Positions 17,547 to 27,098 of a stretch of 55,054 nucleotides of DNA are shown one piece after another. The position numbers and the translations under genes were made by a program. The notes beneath the pieces are model-generated. The model ran no database searches, was not told the DNA's origin, and worked only from the letters and a program-made list of their open reading frames with translations. The first letter of the stretch is position 1, and the number at the start of each line of letters is the position of its first letter. Source of the DNA: Rubrivivax sp. Its GTDB lineage: Bacteria; Pseudomonadota; Gammaproteobacteria; Burkholderiales; Burkholderiaceae_C. The stretch lies in the NCBI GenBank assembly GCA_004210455.1, contig SEFA01000041.1, forward strand, positions 1 through 55,054, in the 5' to 3' direction.

Positions 17547-19886
17547 TTGGACAAGATCCTGCTTCAGATTGCCGCCGAACTGAAGGTTCGCCCGGCTCAG
17601 GTCAACGCCGCGGTCACGCTGCTCGACGGCGGTGCCACCGTCCCGTTCATCGCCCGCTACCGCAAGGAGGCCACCGACGGCCTCGATGACATCCAGCTGC
17701 GCGAACTCGAGGCCCGCCTGGGCTATCTGCGCGAGCTCGAGGACCGGCGCGAGGCGGTGCTCAAGAGCATCGAGGAGCAAGGCAAGCTCACGCCCGAACT
17801 CGCCGCCGCCATCGCCGCCGCGCCGACCAAGCAGGAGCTGGAAGACCTCTACCTGCCGTACAAGCAGAAGCGCCGCACCAAGGGCCTCATCGCCCGCGAG
17901 GCCGGCCTGGAGCCGCTCGCCGACAAGCTGTTCGCCGATCCGACGCTCGATCCGATGGCGGAAGCCGGCGCCTTCCTCAACCCCGACGCCGGCTTCGCCG
18001 ATGCCTTCGCGGTGCTGGACGGCGTGCGCGACCTGCTGTCCGAGCGCTGGGCCGAAGACGCCCTGCTCATCGGCAAGCTGCGCGAGTGGCTGTGGGAGGA
18101 GGGCCTCTTCAAGTCCAAGCTGATGGACGGCAAGGACGAGAACCATCCCGACATTGCCAAGTTCCGCGACTACTTCGACTACGCCGAACCGATCCGCACC
18201 GTGCCCTCGCACCGCGCGCTGGCCGTCTTCCGCGGTCGCACCCAGGAGTTCCTCGACGCCAAGTTGGCGCTCGACGAGGAAGTCGTCCTCGGCCAGCCCT
18301 CGCTCGCCGAAGGCCGCATCGCGCGCCACCTCGGCTGGAGTCACGGCAAGCGCGCCGGCGACGAGCTGATCCGCAAGACCGTCGCCTGGACCTGGAAGGT
18401 CAAGCTCTCGCTCAGCCTGGAGCGCGACCTTTTCGGGCGCCTGCGCGAAGAGGCCGAGAAGATCGCCACCAAGGTCTTCGCCGAGAACCTGCGCGACCTG
18501 CTGCTGGCCGCGCCGGCCGGCAAGCGCGTCGTCATGGGCCTGGATCCGGGCATCCGCACCGGCGTGAAGGTGGCGGTCGTCAGCGACACCGGCCGCGTGC
18601 TGGACACCTCGACCGTCTATCCGCATGAGCCCAAGCGCGACTGGGAAGGTTCGATCCACACGCTGGGCCGCCTCTGCGCCACGCACGGCGTCAACCTCAT
18701 CGCCATCGGCAACGGGACGGCCTCGCGCGAGACCGACAAGCTCGCCGCCGACCTCATCAAGCGCATCCAGGCGATGGCGCCGGAGACCGTCATCGACAAG
18801 GTCGTCGTCAGCGAAGCCGGCGCCTCGGTGTACTCGGCGTCCGAATTCGCCTCGAAGGAACTGCCCGATCTGGACGTGTCGCTGCGCGGCGCCGTGTCCA
18901 TCGCCCGTCGCCTCCAGGATCCGCTGGCGGAGCTGGTGAAGATCGATCCCAAGTCCATCGGTGTCGGCCAGTACCAGCACGACGTCAACCAGAGCGAGCT
19001 CGCCCGCACGCTGGACACCGTCGTCGAGGACTGCGTGAACTCGGTCGGCGTCGACCTGAATACCGCGTCCGCGCCGCTGCTGTCGCGCGTGTCGGGCCTG
19101 TCGACGACCGTCGCGAATGCCATCGTCCGCTGGCGCGATGCCAACGGCGCGTTCCGCAACCGCAAGCAATTGCTGGACGTCACCGGCCTCGGCCCGAAGA
19201 CCTTCGAGCAGGCGGCGGGATTCCTGCGCATCCGTGACGGCGACAACCCGCTGGACGTCAGCGGCGTCCACCCGGAAACCTATCCGGTCATCGAGCGCAT
19301 CCTGGCGCAGGTCCAGCGGCCGATCGCCGACGTCATGGGCAAGTCCGACGTGATCCGCGCGCTGAAGCCGGAGGCTTTCGCGGACGAGCGTTTCGGTGCG
19401 ATCACCGTCAAGGACATCCTTGGCGAACTGGAGAAGCCGGGCCGCGATCCGCGGCCGGACTTCAAGGTCGCGCGCTTCAACGAAGGCGTCGAGGACCTCA
19501 AGGATCTGAAGGAGGGCATGGTGCTGGAAGGCACGGTGTCCAACGTCGCGCAGTTCGGTGCCTTCGTCGACCTGGGCGTCCATCAGGACGGCCTGATCCA
19601 CGTCAGCCAGCTGGCGAACAAGTTCGTCAACGATGCCCGCGAGGTCGTCAAGACCGGCGACATCGTCAAGGTGAAGGTGCTGGAGGTCGACCTGGCCCGC
19701 AAGCGCATCTCGCTGACGATGAAGCTTGACGCCCAGGCGCCGCGGGGTGGCTCCAAGCCGGACAACAGCTTCCGTCCTGCGGGCCGCAACGAGCGTCAGG
19801 GCGGTGCTCGCCCGTCCGGCGCGCGTGACGCCCAGCCGGCTGGCGGCAACGCGATGGCGGCGGCCTTCGCCAAGCTCAAGCGCTGA
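17547..19886 (+). CDS. tex: Tex-family RNA-binding transcription accessory protein
   Basis: This 779-residue protein has the full Tex domain order: N-terminal helical Tex domain ([21 protein letters not shown]), YqgF-like RNase H fold ([12 protein letters not shown]), helix-hairpin-helix ([20 protein letters not shown]) and a C-terminal S1 domain (about 650-725). A Gly/Arg/Ala-rich tail follows. The start appears to be a TTG, since homologous sequence begins right there and no ATG lies upstream in frame. No good ribosome binding site precedes it. Confidence 0.95.
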   Translation: MDKILLQIAAELKVRPAQVNAAVTLLDGGATVPFIARYRKEATDGLDDIQLRELEARLGYLRELEDRREAVLKSIEEQGKLTPELAAAIAAAPTKQELEDLYLPYKQKRRTKGLIAREAGLEPLADKLFADPTLDPMAEAGAFLNPDAGFADAFAVLDGVRDLLSERWAEDALLIGKLREWLWEEGLFKSKLMDGKDENHPDIAKFRDYFDYAEPIRTVPSHRALAVFRGRTQEFLDAKLALDEEVVLGQPSLAEGRIARHLGWSHGKRAGDELIRKTVAWTWKVKLSLSLERDLFGRLREEAEKIATKVFAENLRDLLLAAPAGKRVVMGLDPGIRTGVKVAVVSDTGRVLDTSTVYPHEPKRDWEGSIHTLGRLCATHGVNLIAIGNGTASRETDKLAADLIKRIQAMAPETVIDKVVVSEAGASVYSASEFASKELPDLDVSLRGAVSIARRLQDPLAELVKIDPKSIGVGQYQHDVNQSELARTLDTVVEDCVNSVGVDLNTASAPLLSRVSGLSTTVANAIVRWRDANGAFRNRKQLLDVTGLGPKTFEQAAGFLRIRDGDNPLDVSGVHPETYPVIERILAQVQRPIADVMGKSDVIRALKPEAFADERFGAITVKDILGELEKPGRDPRPDFKVARFNEGVEDLKDLKEGMVLEGTVSNVAQFGAFVDLGVHQDGLIHVSQLANKFVNDAREVVKTGDIVKVKVLEVDLARKRISLTMKLDAQAPRGGSKPDNSFRPAGRNERQGGARPSGARDAQPAGGNAMAAAFAKLKR

Positions 19887-19918
19887 CTTGGCGGGCGCCT
19901 CGATGCCTCGGATCGGGG

Positions 19919-20007
19919 CGACCGCAGCCCCTTTTCGGAAGTATTAGGAGGAATTCGTTACCCGGGAGGGTAACGAAGGGGGACATGGAGAAAAGGGGCT
20001 GCGGTCG
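19919..20007. repeat. Nested inverted repeat, 18-bp outer and 10-bp inner stems
   Basis: An outer perfect stem pairs 19919-19936 with 19990-20007. Inside it, TTCGTTACCC (19954-19963) pairs with GGGTAACGAA (19968-19977) around a GGGA loop, which fits the stable GNRA class. Between the arms lies an AGGAGG. It could be a structured RNA or attenuator, a strong terminator for tex, or a small fold-back mobile element; no clear target duplication flanks it. Confidence 0.6.
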
Positions 20008-20145
20008 ACCTGATCGTGCTCGGTCATCGCCGTCCACGGCACCGGATCGCATTTGATCCCACATTTTTCGCGGCTGGTCGCACCTGAGGTGTCAGGACGG
20101 TCGGCGTGCGGCTACGCTGCGCGCCGTTCACAGTTCAAGACAAAA

Positions 20146-20170
20146 GTCGACATGACAAGCGCATGTCGAC
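20146..20170. promoter_or_regulatory. Dyad in the leader of the TonB-dependent receptor gene
   Basis: GTCGACATG (20146-20154) and CATGTCGAC (20162-20170) are perfectly inverted around seven bases. The dyad ends 21 bases before the TTG start, just upstream of the ribosome binding site. It could be a repressor operator or an mRNA hairpin controlling translation. Confidence 0.45.
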
Positions 20171-20191
20171 ACGAATCCTCGGGAGTGCCCT

Positions 20192-22390
20192 TTGAAGACC
20201 CACGCCATCGCCAGGGCTTGCGCCCTCGTCTGTCTGTCCGCGTTCGCGCCTGCGACGATCGTTCTCGCGCAGGAGGCGCCGCCCGGGATGGGCGGTGAGC
20301 CGACGTCGGGCAAGCGGCTGGATCGGGTGGAGATCAGTGGCCGCAATACGGATTCGGAGCTGCGTCGTCGCGCGCCGGTCGCCAAGCAGATCTACGGCCG
20401 CGACGAGCTCGACAAGTATGGCGATACGAGCGTGGCCGACGTGCTCAAGCGCCTGCCCGGCGTCAACGTGTCCGACGGTGCGCCCCGCATGCGCGGTCTG
20501 GGGTCGGGCTACACGCTGATTTTGATCAACGGTGACCCTGCGCCTCCTGGCTTCAAGCTGGACCAGCTGGACCCGGCGCAGGTCGAGCGCATCGAGCTCA
20601 CCAAGGGCCCCAGCGCCGACCAGAGCGCGCAGGCCGTCGCCGGCGCGATCAACATCATCCTCAAGGAAGCGCCGAAGATGTCCCAGCGCGACCTGCGCGT
20701 CGGGGCGGGCTACAACATCAACCACCCGGTGCCGTCCGCCACCTTCACCTACGGCGAACGTTTCGGGCCGGTCTCGGTGTCGGTGCCGCTGTCGGCGTTC
20801 CAGTGGCTGCAGGAGATGAAGTCCACGACCGAGCGCAGCGCCACCGATGTGGACGGCGATCCCGTCGTCGCCATGCAGCACGGGAAGATGCGCAACTGGG
20901 GCCACGGCTTCAACTCGGCGCCGCGCGCGACCTGGAAGCTCAGCGACGACGAGACGGTGTCGCTGATCGGCTTCGCGCAGAAGGGTTACTGGAACAACTC
21001 GGTGCGGCTGACCCAGGACGCGGTCTACAGCGACGGCACGCGACTGGACGACAACGCCGACAACCAGGGCACCTGGCAGATGCTGCGCGCCAACCTGGCG
21101 TGGAACAACCGCTTCAGCGAGACGCAGAAGTGGGAGCTCAAGGCCGGTGTGCAGGACGCGAAGAACCACATCGAGAACCGGACGCGTCCGGTCGACGATC
21201 CGGTGGAGGCGCTGCTCGACAGCCGCGACCGCAGCCTGACGCAGGCCGGCAAGTACAGCCACATCCTCGGCGAGGAGCACACCTTGACCGTCGGGTGGGA
21301 CTTCGAGTTCCGCAAGCGCGACGAGATCCGCAACACGCTGGTCGGCGGCGAGGAGCAGCTCCCCGGCCTGAACGGCGAGAACTTCGGCGCGCGCATCCGC
21401 CGCCAGGCCTACTTCATCCAGGACGAGTGGGAGATCACGCCGCAGTGGTCGACCTATTTCGGTCTGCGTCACGAGCAGATCGTGACGACGAGCCGAGGCG
21501 TCGGCACCGACGCGCGCAACAGCTCCAGCGTGCTGTCGCCGCTCTGGCACCTGACCTACAAGCTGGATCCGAAGGGCCGCGACATGATCCGCGCCAGCAT
21601 CACCCGCAGCTACAAGGCGCCGGAGTTGACGCAGATGCTGGGTCGCTACACGCTCAACAGCAAGTTCCAGAAGCCGGACGGCACCAACGACGAGTTCAAT
21701 CCGGACCGCGTCGGCAATCCGTCGCTGAAGCCGGAGCTGGCCACGGGCGTGGACGTGTCCTACGAGAAGTACCTCACCGGCGGCAGCCTCTTCAGCCTCG
21801 GCGTCTTCCATCGCAACATCAGCCAGTTGATCCGCAACGTCGTCACGCTGGACGCGCCCACCGCGCTCGTGCCGTTCCCCCGCTACGTGATCCGTCCAAT
21901 GAACTTCTCCAGCGCCACCACCAGCGGCATCGAGATGGAATTGAAGGGCCGCGCCGGCGAGCTGTTCCCTTCGCTGTTCGAGCCCAAGCTGCCGTTGAAC
22001 CTGCGCAGCTCGGTGAGTTTCTACCGCTCGCGCGTGAAGGCCGTGGACGGGCCGGACAACCGGCTGGACCAGCAGCAGCCCTGGACCGCCAACCTCGGCT
22101 TCGACTACCGCTTCAGCAGCGTGCCGGTCACCACCGGCGCCAACCTCAACTACACGCCGGTCTACACGGTCCGCCAGACCGATCGGCAGAGCGTCGAGTA
22201 CTCGCGCAACCGCGGGCTGGACGTTTTCGCCCAGTGGATGGTCAGCCCCAAGACCTCGGTGCGCTTCTCGGCCAATAATCTGTTCCCGCTCGACGCCCGG
22301 GCAGAGACCCAGTTGCCCGGTGACCAGTTCTACGCTACCGGCCGCGGTCTGAAGCCGTGGTTCCAGTTGAACCTGGAAATGAAGCTCTGA
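20192..22390 (+). CDS. TonB-dependent outer-membrane receptor
   Basis: This 732-residue protein has a signal peptide (ending near V-L-A-Q, residue 27), a plug domain (about 45-165, with L-K-R-L-P-G-V-N-V, V-E-R-I-E-L-T-K-G-P-S and A-V-A-G-A-I-N-I-I-L-K) and a beta-barrel. It ends in E-M-K-L rather than the usual aromatic residue. The start is a TTG, supported by GGGAG upstream and the signal peptide. Ligand unknown: no siderophore or cobalamin genes are adjacent, and a carbohydrate or peptide ligand is equally possible. The phospholipase gene follows. Confidence 0.92.
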   Translation: MKTHAIARACALVCLSAFAPATIVLAQEAPPGMGGEPTSGKRLDRVEISGRNTDSELRRRAPVAKQIYGRDELDKYGDTSVADVLKRLPGVNVSDGAPRMRGLGSGYTLILINGDPAPPGFKLDQLDPAQVERIELTKGPSADQSAQAVAGAINIILKEAPKMSQRDLRVGAGYNINHPVPSATFTYGERFGPVSVSVPLSAFQWLQEMKSTTERSATDVDGDPVVAMQHGKMRNWGHGFNSAPRATWKLSDDETVSLIGFAQKGYWNNSVRLTQDAVYSDGTRLDDNADNQGTWQMLRANLAWNNRFSETQKWELKAGVQDAKNHIENRTRPVDDPVEALLDSRDRSLTQAGKYSHILGEEHTLTVGWDFEFRKRDEIRNTLVGGEEQLPGLNGENFGARIRRQAYFIQDEWEITPQWSTYFGLRHEQIVTTSRGVGTDARNSSSVLSPLWHLTYKLDPKGRDMIRASITRSYKAPELTQMLGRYTLNSKFQKPDGTNDEFNPDRVGNPSLKPELATGVDVSYEKYLTGGSLFSLGVFHRNISQLIRNVVTLDAPTALVPFPRYVIRPMNFSSATTSGIEMELKGRAGELFPSLFEPKLPLNLRSSVSFYRSRVKAVDGPDNRLDQQQPWTANLGFDYRFSSVPVTTGANLNYTPVYTVRQTDRQSVEYSRNRGLDVFAQWMVSPKTSVRFSANNLFPLDARAETQLPGDQFYATGRGLKPWFQLNLEMKL

Positions 22391-22457
22391 TTCCCTCCGT
22401 CGGAATCGAGGGATCGGCCGCGTCGGGCGCCTCCGTTTTGAAAGGACGACCCGCCCG

Positions 22458-23540
22458 ATGCAGGCCTTGCAGATCCTCGCCGGACCCCGTGCGCGCCAAC
22501 GGCTGCGCGACCACGGCCTGCGCGCCGCCGACGTGCGCGTCGTGCCCGGCGCCGCCGGCGGCCCGAAAGGGCTGGTGCTCAGCGCGCTCGACGCGCATCT
22601 CTTCGGCGAGTTCCTGCCGTCGGGCGGCCAGGAGGTCCATCTGCTGGGGGCCTCCATCGGCGCCTGGCGCATGGCCACCGCCTGCCTGACCCGCGACGCC
22701 GCGCAGGCGGACGTCGAGTTCCAGCGCCTTGCCCACGATTACGCCCATCAGGACTACGACTCGGAGCCGGGCAAGCGGCCGACCGCGGCCACCGTCTCGC
22801 GCGCGTTCGCCGGGAAGCTCGGTGAGATCTTCGGCGGACGCGAGGCGGAGGTGCTGTCGCATCCGCAGTTCCGCCTGCATGTGTTCACCTCGCGCGGCAA
22901 GCATGTGCTGGGGCGGGAAGGGCGCCTGCGCACGCCGCTCGGCTACCTCGGCGCGTTCGCGACCAACGCCATGTCGCGACGCGCGATGGGCGCCTGGCTG
23001 GAGCGGGTCGTGTTCTCCGACAAGCGTTCGCCGCTGCCGATGCCGCTGGCCGACTACCGCAGCCGGCAAGTGGCGCTTGACGCCGGCAATCTCAAGCCCA
23101 GCATCCTGGCCAGTTGCTCCATTCCGTTCTGGCTGCAGGCCGTGCACGACATCGAAGGCGCCCCCGCCGGCGCCTACTGGGACGGCGGCATCACCGACTA
23201 CCACCTGCACCTGAACTATGCCGCGATGGTCGGCGACGGCATCGCGCTCTATCCGCACTTCCAGGCCAGCGTCGTGCCGGGTTGGCTGGACAAGGCGCTC
23301 AAGCACCGGCATCGGACCAGCGCCTTCCTCGACAACGTCGTGCTGCTCACGCCCAACCCCGAGTGGGTGAAGACGCTGCCCAACGGCAAGCTGCCCGATC
23401 GCAACGACTTCCAGCGTTATCTGAACGACGTCCCCGGCCGCGCCCGCGACTGGCTGCGCGCCGTCCGCGAGGGCGAGCGGCTGCGGGACGAGTTCCGCGA
23501 GGCCTGCGCCCGGCCCACCCTCGACATCCAGGCGCTCTGA
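22458..23540 (+). CDS. Patatin-like phospholipase
   Basis: This 360-residue protein has the patatin catalytic pieces: a glycine-rich oxyanion segment (G-A-A-G-G-P-K-G, about residues 31-38), the nucleophile elbow G-A-S-I-G (64-68) and a D-G-G-I motif (about 235) supplying the catalytic aspartate. No signal peptide is visible. It probably hydrolyses acyl esters of lipids. Its 3' end overlaps the -35 region of the thrS promoter. Confidence 0.85.
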   Translation: MQALQILAGPRARQRLRDHGLRAADVRVVPGAAGGPKGLVLSALDAHLFGEFLPSGGQEVHLLGASIGAWRMATACLTRDAAQADVEFQRLAHDYAHQDYDSEPGKRPTAATVSRAFAGKLGEIFGGREAEVLSHPQFRLHVFTSRGKHVLGREGRLRTPLGYLGAFATNAMSRRAMGAWLERVVFSDKRSPLPMPLADYRSRQVALDAGNLKPSILASCSIPFWLQAVHDIEGAPAGAYWDGGITDYHLHLNYAAMVGDGIALYPHFQASVVPGWLDKALKHRHRTSAFLDNVVLLTPNPEWVKTLPNGKLPDRNDFQRYLNDVPGRARDWLRAVREGERLRDEFREACARPTLDIQAL

Positions 23541-23548
23541 GCTACACT
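23521..23548 (+). promoter_or_regulatory. Predicted sigma-70 promoter of the thrS operon
   Basis: TCGACA (23521-23526) and TACACT (23543-23548) are separated by 16 bases and resemble -35 and -10 boxes. Transcription would begin near 23555, giving a leader of about 190 bases. The -35 element lies in the last codons of the phospholipase gene. Confidence 0.55.
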
Positions 23549-23592
23549 GGACGCCTCATTTTCTTTTTCCAACAAGGACCGGGAAAGGCGAC

Positions 23593-23637
23593 ATGGTTAT
23601 GACACCGCGGACTACCCCCTCCACTGCGAAGGTTTGA
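23593..23637 (+). CDS. Threonine-rich leader peptide of thrS
   Basis: This 14-residue ORF reads [14 protein letters not shown] and then TGA, with threonine at positions 4, 7, 8 and 11. A good ribosome binding site (AAAGG) lies seven bases upstream. It sits between the predicted promoter and a strong intrinsic terminator ahead of threonyl-tRNA synthetase. That is the arrangement of a leader peptide whose control codons sense charged tRNA-Thr. It is too short for ordinary gene finding. Confidence 0.75.
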   Translation: MVMTPRTTPSTAKV

Positions 23638-23723
23638 GCGACCGCGGCTCGTCACGTCTTTCATCAGCTGTCCGGAAAAAGTCAGCACCCCAGAAAAAGC
23701 GCGGCACGTGGTCGCGCTTTTTT
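23638..23723 (+). promoter_or_regulatory. Transcription attenuator of thrS: antiterminator and terminator
   Basis: The terminator is a 10-bp stem (AAAAAGCGCG 23694-23703 with CGCGCTTTTT 23713-23722) followed by T-rich sequence. Bases 23638-23646, immediately after the leader stop codon, can instead pair over 9 bp (one G-U) with 23707-23715, which removes part of the terminator's 3' arm. A ribosome finishing the leader would cover 23638-23646 and allow termination. One stalled at Thr codons would leave it free and give read-through. Confidence 0.7.
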
Positions 23724-23743
23724 GTTTTCTGGAGTTCCCTCTC

Positions 23744-25669
23744 ATGTCCCACATCTCCATCCAATTGCCCGACGGCTCCAAGCGCGAGTTTCCGCAGCCG
23801 GTGACCGTCGCCGAAGTCGCGGCCTCCATCGGCACGGGCCTGGCGAAGGCGGCGCTCGCCGGCCGCGTCGGCTCGGGCGACGCCGCCAAGGTCGTCGACA
23901 CCAGCTTCCTCATCGACAAGGACACGCAGCTGGCCATCGTCACGGACAAGGATCCGGACGGGCTGGACGTCATCCGCCATTCGACGGCCCACCTGCTGGC
24001 CTACGCCGTCAAGGAACTGTTCCCCGATGCGCAGGTCACGATCGGCCCGGTCATCGAGAACGGCTTCTATTACGACTTCTCGTACAAGCGTCCGTTCACG
24101 CCGGAAGACCTGGCGGCGATCGAAGCCAAGATGGGCGAGCTCGCGAAGAAGGACGAGAAGGTCACGCGCTCGGTGCTGCCGCGCGATGAAGCCGTCGAGT
24201 ACTTCAAGGGCATCGGCGAGGCCTACAAGGCCGAGATCATCGCCAGCATCCCGGCGGACCAGGACGTCTCGCTGTACGCCGAGGGCGGCTTCACCGACCT
24301 GTGTCGCGGCCCGCACGTGCCGTCGACGGGCAAGCTGAAGTTCTTCAAGCTGATGAAGGTGGCCGGCGCGTACTGGCGCGGCGACCATCGCAACGAGCAG
24401 CTGCAGCGCATCTACGGCACGGCCTGGGCGACCAAGGACGACCTCGCGAACTACCTGCGCATGCTGGAGGAAGCGGAGAAGCGCGACCACCGCAAGCTCG
24501 GCAAGGACCTGGAGCTGTTCCACATCGACGAGCACGCGCCGGGCGTCGTGTTCTGGCATCCCAAGGGCTGGACGATCTGGCAGGAGGTCGAGCAGTACAT
24601 GCGCCGCGTGTACCGCGACAACGGCTACCAGGAGGTGAAGGGCCCGCAGCTGCTGGACAAGACGCTGTGGGAGGCCACGGGCCACTGGGACAAGTACCGC
24701 GACAACATGTTCACGACGGAGTCGGAGAAGCGTGATTACGCGCTCAAGCCGATGAACTGTCCCGGCCACATCCTGATCTTCAAGCACGGCATCAAGAGCT
24801 ACCGTGACCTGCCGCTGCGCTTCGGCGAATTCGGCCAGTGCCATCGCAACGAGCCGACCGGCGGTCTGCACGGGATCATGCGCGTGCGCGGCTTCACGCA
24901 GGACGACGGCCACATCTTCTGCACGGAAGACCAGATCCTGGCCGAGTGCGTCGCCTACACGGCCCTGTTGCAGAAGGTCTACAAGGACTTCGGCTTCGAC
25001 AACATCATCTACAAGGTCGCGACGCGCCCCGACGCCCGGATCGGTTCCGACGAGGTGTGGGACAAGGCCGAGTTCGCGCTGATGGAGTCGCTGCGCGCCT
25101 CCGGCGTCGAATTCATCATCGCCCCGGGCGACGGCGCCTTCTACGGTCCGAAGATCGAATACACGCTCAAGGACGCCATCGGCCGCCAGTGGCAGTGCGG
25201 CACGATGCAGGTCGACTTCTCGATGCCCGCGCGCCTGGGCGCCGAGTACGTCGGCGAGGACGGCGAACGCCACACGCCCGTGATGCTGCACCGCGCGATC
25301 GTCGGCAGCCTGGAGCGTTTCATCGGCATCTTGATCGAGCAGCACGCCGGCGCGCTGCCGGTCTGGCTGGCGCCGACGCAGGTGGTTGTCGCCAATATCA
25401 CCGACGCCCAATCGGACTACGTTTCCAGCATTGTGAAAACGCTGCAAAAACAAGGGGTTAGGGTTCAGGCAGATTTGCGCAACGAGAAAATCACGTATAA
25501 AATCCGCGAGCATTCGCTGCAAAAGGTGCCGTTCATCCTCGTCGTCGGCGACAAGGAAAAGGCGAACGGCGCCGTCGCAGTGCGCGCCCGAGGCAACCAG
25601 GATCTGGGCGTGATGTCGCTGGAGGACTTCGTTTCGAAGCTCTCGACCGCCATCGCGGACAAGGCCTGA
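23744..25669 (+). CDS. thrS: Threonyl-tRNA synthetase
   Basis: This 641-residue class II synthetase has an N-terminal TGS domain (about 1-62), an editing domain ([10 protein letters not shown] near 75 and C-R-G-P-H-V near 188), a catalytic core with the zinc cysteine in M-N-C-P-G-H, the motif 2 region ([10 protein letters not shown]), motif 3 ([12 protein letters not shown]) and a C-terminal anticodon-binding domain. It charges tRNA-Thr. The ATG at 23744 has GGAG upstream. It is first in the operon with infC and follows the predicted attenuator. Confidence 0.98.
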   Translation: MSHISIQLPDGSKREFPQPVTVAEVAASIGTGLAKAALAGRVGSGDAAKVVDTSFLIDKDTQLAIVTDKDPDGLDVIRHSTAHLLAYAVKELFPDAQVTIGPVIENGFYYDFSYKRPFTPEDLAAIEAKMGELAKKDEKVTRSVLPRDEAVEYFKGIGEAYKAEIIASIPADQDVSLYAEGGFTDLCRGPHVPSTGKLKFFKLMKVAGAYWRGDHRNEQLQRIYGTAWATKDDLANYLRMLEEAEKRDHRKLGKDLELFHIDEHAPGVVFWHPKGWTIWQEVEQYMRRVYRDNGYQEVKGPQLLDKTLWEATGHWDKYRDNMFTTESEKRDYALKPMNCPGHILIFKHGIKSYRDLPLRFGEFGQCHRNEPTGGLHGIMRVRGFTQDDGHIFCTEDQILAECVAYTALLQKVYKDFGFDNIIYKVATRPDARIGSDEVWDKAEFALMESLRASGVEFIIAPGDGAFYGPKIEYTLKDAIGRQWQCGTMQVDFSMPARLGAEYVGEDGERHTPVMLHRAIVGSLERFIGILIEQHAGALPVWLAPTQVVVANITDAQSDYVSSIVKTLQKQGVRVQADLRNEKITYKIREHSLQKVPFILVVGDKEKANGAVAVRARGNQDLGVMSLEDFVSKLSTAIADKA

Positions 25670-25738
25670 GTCGGGCGCTTTTTGCGTTGTACTGATCATT
25701 AACGGACCCTTGCCAAGGCCCGCCTAAAGGTAACCACC

Positions 25739-26284
25739 ATCGCTACTTTTGCTGACCGTCGTGCGATTCCGGAGCGCAAGCACCGCCTGAATCGCGAAAT
25801 CATCGCTTCTGAAGTCCGTCTCAATGGCCCCGAGAACGAGCCGATCGGCATCGTCTCGATCCAGGAAGCGCTCCGGATGGCCGGTGACCTGGACGTCGAC
25901 CTGGTTGAAATTGCCGCCACCGCAGTCCCCCCGGTCTGCCGCTTGATGGACTACGGCAAGTTCAAGTACCAGGAGCAGAAGCGCGCCGCGGAAGCCAAGT
26001 CCAAGCAGAAGGTCATCGAGGTCAAGGAAGTCAAGTTCCGTCCGGGCACGGACGAAGGCGACTACCAGATCAAGATGCGCAACCTGCGCCGCTTCATCGC
26101 GGAGGACGGCGACAAGGGCAAGGTCACGCTGCGCTACCGCGGCCGCGAGATCACCCACCAGGACATCGGCATGCGCATGCTGGAACGCATCCGCGATGAG
26201 TTGTCCGACGTGGCGGTGGTCGAGCACATGCCCAAGCTCGAAGGCCGTCAGATGATCATGGTGCTGGCGCCGAAGAAGCGCTGA
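25739..26284 (+). CDS. infC: Translation initiation factor IF-3, ATC start
   Basis: This 181-residue factor prevents premature subunit joining and checks start-codon pairing. The N-terminal domain (R-L-N-R-E-I near residue 20, G-I-V-S-I-Q-E-A-L) and C-terminal domain ([22 protein letters not shown]) are complete. The frame has no ATG, GTG or TTG upstream of these residues. An ATC at 25739 lies eight bases after AAAGG, and an in-frame stop lies at 25700. Non-canonical start codons are a known IF-3 autoregulation device. Starting at the ATG at 25877 would delete the N-terminal domain. Confidence 0.93.
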   Translation: MATFADRRAIPERKHRLNREIIASEVRLNGPENEPIGIVSIQEALRMAGDLDVDLVEIAATAVPPVCRLMDYGKFKYQEQKRAAEAKSKQKVIEVKEVKFRPGTDEGDYQIKMRNLRRFIAEDGDKGKVTLRYRGREITHQDIGMRMLERIRDELSDVAVVEHMPKLEGRQMIMVLAPKKR

Positions 26285-26303
26285 GCATCTGAGAGAATGC
26301 CGG

Positions 26304-26360
26304 CGGGGCCGATGAGGCCCCGTCTCAATTTCAGCCCGTCGATCTGGTCGTCGGCGGGCT
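26304..26360 (+). promoter_or_regulatory. Two hairpins between infC and rpmI
   Basis: CGGGGCC (26304-26310) pairs with GGCCCCG (26316-26322). A second 10-bp stem (26333-26342 with 26351-26360, one G-U) follows. The position matches the place where ribosomal protein L20 regulates rpmI-rplT in enterobacteria, but I cannot show a binding site. Confidence 0.4.
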
Positions 26361-26437
26361 TATTAGTCTCCTGCAGGCCGGTCAAGTACCGCGGTCACCC
26401 GCGGTCGCCTGGAGGGACGCCCATAGAAGGAGCAGTC

Positions 26438-26641
26438 ATGCCCAAGATGAAGACCAAGAGCAGCGCGAAAAAGCGTTTTCGCGTTCGTCCGGGTGGTACC
26501 GTCAAGCGCGGTCAGGCGTTCAAGCGCCACATCCTGACCAAGAAGACCACGAAGAACAAGCGCCAGCTCCGCGGCGCCACGACCGTGCATGAGACCAACA
26601 TGGGCCACATCGCTTCGATGCTGCCCTTCGCTGGTCTGTAA
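26438..26641 (+). CDS. rpmI: 50S ribosomal protein L35
   Basis: This 67-residue basic protein of the large subunit has the typical [14 protein letters not shown] start and the H-I-L-T-K-K-T-x-K-x-K-R-x-L-R core. A strong AGAAGGAG precedes the ATG. It sits 26 bases before rplT in the conserved infC-rpmI-rplT cluster. Confidence 0.97.
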   Translation: MPKMKTKSSAKKRFRVRPGGTVKRGQAFKRHILTKKTTKNKRQLRGATTVHETNMGHIASMLPFAGL

Positions 26642-26667
26642 TCCAGCAGTAGACAAGGAGATACAAC

Positions 26668-27024
26668 ATGCCTCGCGTCAAACGTGGTGTAACCGCACGT
26701 GCTCGTCACAAGAAGGTCCTGGCTCTGGCCAAGGGCTTCCGTGGTCGTCGCAAGAACGTCTTCCGCATCGCCAAGCAGGCGGTGATGAAGGCGGGCCAGT
26801 ACGCCTACCGTGACCGCCGTGCCAAGAAGCGCGTGTTCCGCCAGCTGTGGATTGCCCGTATCAACGCGGCAAGCCGTGGCCTGGGTCTGAGCTACAGCAA
26901 GTTCGTGGCCGGTCTGAAGAAGGCCGAGATCGACATCGACCGCAAGGTCCTGGCCGACCTCGCCGTCAACGACCCTGCTGGTTTCGCCAGCATCTTCGCC
27001 AAGGTGAAGGCCGCTCTGGCTTGA
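26668..27024 (+). CDS. rplT: 50S ribosomal protein L20
   Basis: This 118-residue protein is a primary assembly protein of the 50S subunit with a basic N-terminal extension ([16 protein letters not shown]) and a globular C-terminal domain. L20 represses its own operon in several bacteria. AAGGAG precedes the ATG. An intrinsic terminator follows 75 bases downstream. Confidence 0.98.
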   Translation: MPRVKRGVTARARHKKVLALAKGFRGRRKNVFRIAKQAVMKAGQYAYRDRRAKKRVFRQLWIARINAASRGLGLSYSKFVAGLKKAEIDIDRKVLADLAVNDPAGFASIFAKVKAALA

Positions 27025-27098
27025 TAGCCATGGTCCACCCGCCGGTGCTCGCCGGCGGGCGGACTGGCCGCTCCGGTCCTGCCGGGGCTGCCCTTTTC

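Larger units (their letters stand above)
19887..20191. other. Intergenic region between tex and the TonB-dependent receptor
   Basis: This holds a nested double hairpin (19919-20007) and, further right, a 9-bp dyad (20146-20170) in the presumed receptor leader. A 23-codon ATG frame at 19985 exists but nothing supports it as a gene. No promoter could be placed with confidence. Confidence 0.7.

Noticed and set aside
17367-19601. 744-codon minus-strand frame antisense to tex
   Set aside because: Composition is typical of an antisense frame in high-GC coding DNA, while tex on the plus strand has its full domain order.
19985-20056. 23-codon ORF with a G-rich upstream sequence between tex and the TonB receptor
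   Set aside because: It overlaps the right arm of the nested hairpin, and no conserved feature supports it as a peptide.
23541-23743. T-box riboswitch for thrS
   Set aside because: No T-box consensus or specifier loop was seen, and the Thr-codon leader ORF with competing hairpins explains the region better.
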